NCBI GenBank assembly: GCA_031279895.1 | Contig: JAITHR010000209.1 | Coordinates: forward strand, 1 to 9,579 | Origin: Spirochaetaceae bacterium | Lineage (GTDB): Bacteria > Spirochaetota > Spirochaetia > Treponematales > Breznakiellaceae | Length of the DNA stretch: 9,579 nucleotides | Direction: 5' to 3' | In this document: positions 6,670 through 9,579 of the stretch, one piece after another | Layout of the letters: each line of letters opens with the position of its first letter | Position numbering within the stretch: the first letter of the stretch is position 1 | Notes under the pieces: generated by a model | Database searches by the model: none | What the model saw: only the letters and a program-made list of their open reading frames with translations | What the model was told of the DNA's origin: nothing | Translations under genes and position numbers: made by a program

Positions 6670-8817
6670 TCAGGCGCGGGCGGTCGACCGTTCCAGATTG
6701 TCAAAAGGCGGCGCCCTATGTAAAACCCGCGCCACGCATTCATATTCGGGAAGGCTACAGTCCGGGTCGTGTTCCAGCATGGTAAAAGCGTCGGATCGCG
6801 CCCGCTCAAGCTTCTCCGAATCCCGAACCGGATCCGCGATACCCAAAATAAAGAACCCGGACTGCTCTGTTCCGGCAATCTGTCCCGGTCCGCGCAGTTT
6901 AAGGTCTTCTTCGGCAATGACAAAACCATCGGTATTTTCCAGCATTACCTTAAGCCGCGTCTTGCCGTCCTCCGTGAGGGCGTCGGAGTAGACCAGGAAG
7001 CAATAGGACTGGTCTTTTCCCCGCCCGACCCGCCCCCTAAGCTGATGGAGCGCCGAAAGTCCGAACCGCTCCGCGTGTTCAACAACCATACACGTCGCGT
7101 TAGGTACGTCAACCCCCACCTCGACTACGCTGGTAGCAACCAATATTCGAATCTCTCCCAGCCGAAACCGCTCCATAATGGTTCGTTTCTCTTCCTCATC
7201 CCGCTTTGAATGGATAAGCGCCACGGAATACTCTGGAAATACCCGCGAAGCCAGACGTTCCGCCATAGATTGCGCGTCTTTCAGCCCCTTGTTCCCGTCA
7301 GGCTCTGTTTTTTCTATTTTCTCTATAAGGGGATACACAAAATACGCCTGTTTTCCCTTTTCAAGCTCGCCGCGAACAAAGGCGTAGACTTTCTCCTCGT
7401 TAGACTCGCGGGCAAGATGGGTTTTCACCGGCTTTCTGCCTGCCGGCATATCCTGAATAATGGATATATCCATGTCCCCGAAGACCGTAAGCGCCAAAGT
7501 GCGGGGGATAGGGGTTGCGCTCATCATAAGAAGGCCGGGACGCTCACCTTTTGCCATGACAGCCTGCCGCTGCAACACTCCGAAGCGGTGCTGCTCGTCA
7601 ATCACCACCAGACGAAGGTCATTATACGCCACGTCCCTTGAAAAGAGGGCGTGTGTTCCCACCACAAGGTCGATGTCTCCGCTCGCAAGGCTCTTAAGGA
7701 GCGCGTGTCTGCCGGACGCTCCGATAGTGCCGGTAAGAAACGCGGGGCGAACCCCCAACGGCTCAAGGAGACGGGCGGCGTTTTCCGCGTGCTGGCGGGA
7801 TAAAAGTTCCGTAGGCGCCATAATCGCCGCCTGCCCCTTCTCCTCGATGACCCGCAAAGCCGCGAGAAAGGACACGAGGGTCTTACCGGACCCCACGTCT
7901 CCCTGTAAAAGCCGCGCCATCTGGCACGGCCCGTCCAGGTCGCGATTTATCTCTTCGACCGCTTCGATCTGTCCCGCAGTCAAGGGAAAGGGCAGTCGTT
8001 CCACAAGCGCCTTTTGGAGCGGCGAAAGATAAGAGGAATGCTGAAACGCCGCGCCGCCCCCGCCGGTATGCCGGCTCCCGACCGCTGTTCCCCGCGCTTT
8101 GGCCCTGCGGCACACCATAACCTCTAAATAAAACAGCTCCTCGTATACGAGGGTTTCTTTGGCTTTTGCAAGCTCTTCGAAGGATTCGGGAAAATGGATG
8201 GACCGAACGGCCCGGGGTTTTGAAAGAAGGCCGTCTCTGGCAATAATCGCTTCAGGCAGTTCGTTTTCCAAAGGCTCCGCGTACCGGTCCAGCGCCTGTC
8301 GGATCAATTTCCTGAGCATCCCCTGGTTGAGACCGGCGCGGAGCGGATAGACCGGCAAAATCTGTCCGAAGCCGCTTTGTTTGGACGGCTCGGCTACCCC
8401 GTCCTTTTCTCCGTGGGCCTCCACTTCAAACACCGAAGACTGCAATTCCCCGTACCGGTACTGAAACACCCCCCAGATCCGATAATAATTGCCCGTTACC
8501 AGGATTTTTTCCATGAAGGGGCGGTTAAAACAGATAAGGGAACCCCGATCGCCGCTCGCATCTTCCACATAGACCTTGAGCGTTCTCGTTTTTCCCTGCC
8601 CGATCCAGACGTGCGTGAGAACCCGCGCCACGGTACACACCGGCGCCCGTGCGAAATCCCGCAGCGGTACGATTTTACTCCGGTCCTCCCAGTCTTTCGG
8701 ATACTGGCAGAGCAGGCTTCTCATATCCGTTATGCCCGCTTTCGTGAGGGCATTGATAGTCGCGGGGCCCGCGCCTCTGAGATGGTCGATGGTTATAGTA
8801 AGTTCTCGTAAAAACAC
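6670..8817 (-). CDS. recG: ATP-dependent DNA helicase RecG
   Basis: RecG remodels stalled replication forks and Holliday junctions. The 715-aa length is close to the family's usual ~690. The N-terminal wedge region includes LRGAGPATINALTKAGIT (13-30), YPKDWEDR (39-46) and an OB-like stretch up to about 135. Helicase motifs are all present: Walker A GDVGSGKT at 306-313, APTELL at 334-339, DEQH at 407-410, SATPIPRT at 433-440, TSVVEVGVDVPNAT at 562-575 and QLRGRVGRG at 592-600. The RecG-typical DLKLRGPGQIAGTEQSG is at 638-654. The start is GTG at 8815-8817; GAGG lies 12 nt upstream, rather far. The same GAGG is only 4 nt from an out-of-frame ATG (8823-8825) that opens a 10-codon frame ending at 8793 and overlapping the recG start. 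That may be a short coupling leader or chance. It is preceded by a yggT-like gene in the same direction and appears intact and housekeeping. Confidence 0.98.
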   Translation of the reverse strand: MFLRELTITIDHLRGAGPATINALTKAGITDMRSLLCQYPKDWEDRSKIVPLRDFARAPVCTVARVLTHVWIGQGKTRTLKVYVEDASGDRGSLICFNRPFMEKILVTGNYYRIWGVFQYRYGELQSSVFEVEAHGEKDGVAEPSKQSGFGQILPVYPLRAGLNQGMLRKLIRQALDRYAEPLENELPEAIIARDGLLSKPRAVRSIHFPESFEELAKAKETLVYEELFYLEVMVCRRAKARGTAVGSRHTGGGGAAFQHSSYLSPLQKALVERLPFPLTAGQIEAVEEINRDLDGPCQMARLLQGDVGSGKTLVSFLAALRVIEEKGQAAIMAPTELLSRQHAENAARLLEPLGVRPAFLTGTIGASGRHALLKSLASGDIDLVVGTHALFSRDVAYNDLRLVVIDEQHRFGVLQRQAVMAKGERPGLLMMSATPIPRTLALTVFGDMDISIIQDMPAGRKPVKTHLARESNEEKVYAFVRGELEKGKQAYFVYPLIEKIEKTEPDGNKGLKDAQSMAERLASRVFPEYSVALIHSKRDEEEKRTIMERFRLGEIRILVATSVVEVGVDVPNATCMVVEHAERFGLSALHQLRGRVGRGKDQSYCFLVYSDALTEDGKTRLKVMLENTDGFVIAEEDLKLRGPGQIAGTEQSGFFILGIADPVRDSEKLERARSDAFTMLEHDPDCSLPEYECVARVLHRAPPFDNLERSTARA

Positions 8818-8847
8818 CGTTTCATGCTACCTCGTTTATTTCTTCCG

Positions 8848-8937
8848 CTTTTTATTTTTTTATTTTTCTATTTTTCCATACTGTTTTTACGATATAAAAT
8901 CCGGCGGTAAAAAATAAAGAATAAAAAAATGAAAAAT
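8848..8937. repeat. AT-rich imperfect inverted repeat in the yggT-recG spacer
   Basis: The spacer (8818-8943) is extremely AT-rich. A T-rich arm (8848-8875) is the imperfect reverse complement of an A-rich arm (8909-8937), sharing the 11-mer ATTTTTTTATT, with about 33 bases between. The likely promoter or transcript end between the two genes lies here, but I see no clear -35/-10 pair. The symmetry may simply reflect low-complexity A/T runs. Confidence 0.4.
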
Positions 8938-8943
8938 GATAAT

Positions 8944-9531
8944 TCAGAGGGGAAGATTTTGGAAAACAGTTACTATCATCCGCACCAACAAACCCGCGAC
9001 AATCATAACCGCGGCCAGAAACCCGATGGAGGCAAGGATACCGACTTTATAATTGACCAGCCGGCGACGGAAGAGGAGGCGGTTCAGTCGGTACAGTACC
9101 GGCTGGGAGACGGTGTCCACTATCCGCCAGAACGCGCCGTAGATATTCCGGTTGGTCAAACAGGCGATAAGGCGCAGAACCAGAGCTACGATAAAAAAGC
9201 CCAACACAAAGAAGATGGCCGACCACAGGGAAGAAATTGCCAGGGCAAGGATGATTCCCAGTCGCATTGAGCCGAAACGACCGAGCATAGCAAAAACATT
9301 ATACCCCAGAGAGAGCGCTGCCATAGCGATAATCGGAGAGAAATCAAGTGCGCCGGTGCGCAGAAAAGAAAAACGGCGGAACCAATTGAGATACGGATCA
9401 GTAATGCCGCATAGTATATCCATGGGCCGCCCGTAATGAGCGCCGCTGAACCAGGTCAACATCACCCTCATAAAAATAAGGAGCATATAGAGACCGGTCA
9501 TGCCGGCAAGTATATTCATAATAGTTTGCAT
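8944..9531 (-). CDS. YggT-family integral membrane protein with two YggT repeats
   Basis: This 195-aa hydrophobic protein has segments at about 8-28, 64-84, 91-122 (perhaps two passes) and 163-187. The first YggT unit spans about 22-75, with RVMLTWFSG, then GITDPYLNWFRR at 42-53 and GALDFSPIIAMAAL at 60-73. The second, more diverged unit spans about 135-190, with SQPVLYRLNRLLFRRR at 142-157. YggT proteins are linked to cell division, cell shape and ion homeostasis in different bacteria, but a biochemical role is not settled. The start at 9531 is the most upstream Met in frame; no good Shine-Dalgarno is close (AAGGA is about 17 nt away), so a Met at residue 5 cannot be excluded. TATAAG just before the ATG resembles a -10 element, but would give an almost leaderless message. 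Only 48 bp remain upstream to the window edge, with nothing recognisable in them. Confidence 0.9.
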   Translation of the reverse strand: MQTIMNILAGMTGLYMLLIFMRVMLTWFSGAHYGRPMDILCGITDPYLNWFRRFSFLRTGALDFSPIIAMAALSLGYNVFAMLGRFGSMRLGIILALAISSLWSAIFFVLGFFIVALVLRLIACLTNRNIYGAFWRIVDTVSQPVLYRLNRLLFRRRLVNYKVGILASIGFLAAVMIVAGLLVRMIVTVFQNLPL

Positions 9532-9579
9532 ACTTATAAAACCAGGTATCCTTTGTCTGAAGGTTTTTCGAGGGCCTGA

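Noticed and set aside
9529..9560. Promoter TTCAGA-17 bp-TATAAG before the yggT-like gene
   Set aside because: The spacing is right, but the transcript would start at or after the ATG, so it is more likely chance.

Overview
The window reads as one long minus-strand block from a bacterial chromosome. In transcription order it holds a YggT-family membrane protein, RecG, a two-gene McrBC-like module, a ZnuB-type metal ABC permease and a small lipoprotein. A 21-bp tandem repeat array lies directly after the lipoprotein stop. The RecG style (GTG start, 'YPKDWEDR' near the N-terminus) and the YggT-RecG neighbourhood make me lean to a treponeme-like spirochaete, but this is an impression from family resemblance; nothing in the window is decisive, and no rRNA or tRNA is present.

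Right side (9531 to 6670): a two-repeat YggT-like protein, a 126-bp very AT-rich spacer and a full-length RecG, which look like ordinary housekeeping genes. A 385-bp spacer (6285-6669) follows, with a perfect GC-rich inverted repeat and a stretch just upstream of the next gene that probably carries its promoter.

Middle (6284 to 1756): the accessory part. An 804-aa protein has an unfamiliar AT-rich N-terminal region, a coiled coil and a C-terminal McrB-type AAA+ ATPase. After 38 bp comes a 691-aa protein with a DUF2357/McrC-like region and a C-terminal PD-(D/E)XK nuclease core (PD...DAK). Together they look like a two-component NTP-driven restriction or anti-invader module in which the ATPase recognises or translocates and the nuclease cuts. 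Base composition changes along the ATPase gene: hand-counted lines give about 35-52% GC in the N-terminal half and 63-68% around the Walker A region, which suggests a swapped recognition part.

Left side (1778 to 1): the nuclease gene overlaps the ZnuB-like permease start by 23 bp, and the permease overlaps the lipoprotein by 4 bp (ATGA), so the defence-like pair and a metal-uptake pair appear to share one transcript. The lipoprotein carries a C-terminal domain with a 'YGPGCCGND' motif that resembles the OB-like domain of the DUF1980/YcgQ group, itself linked to zinc transport. No ZnuA or ZnuC gene is in the window. The last ~330 bp are about 16 copies of a 21-bp unit kept in exact phase; the array appears to run off the left edge.

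The items most worth following up are the McrBC-like pair and its coupling to metal-transport genes, the compositional mosaic inside the ATPase gene, and the 21-bp array.
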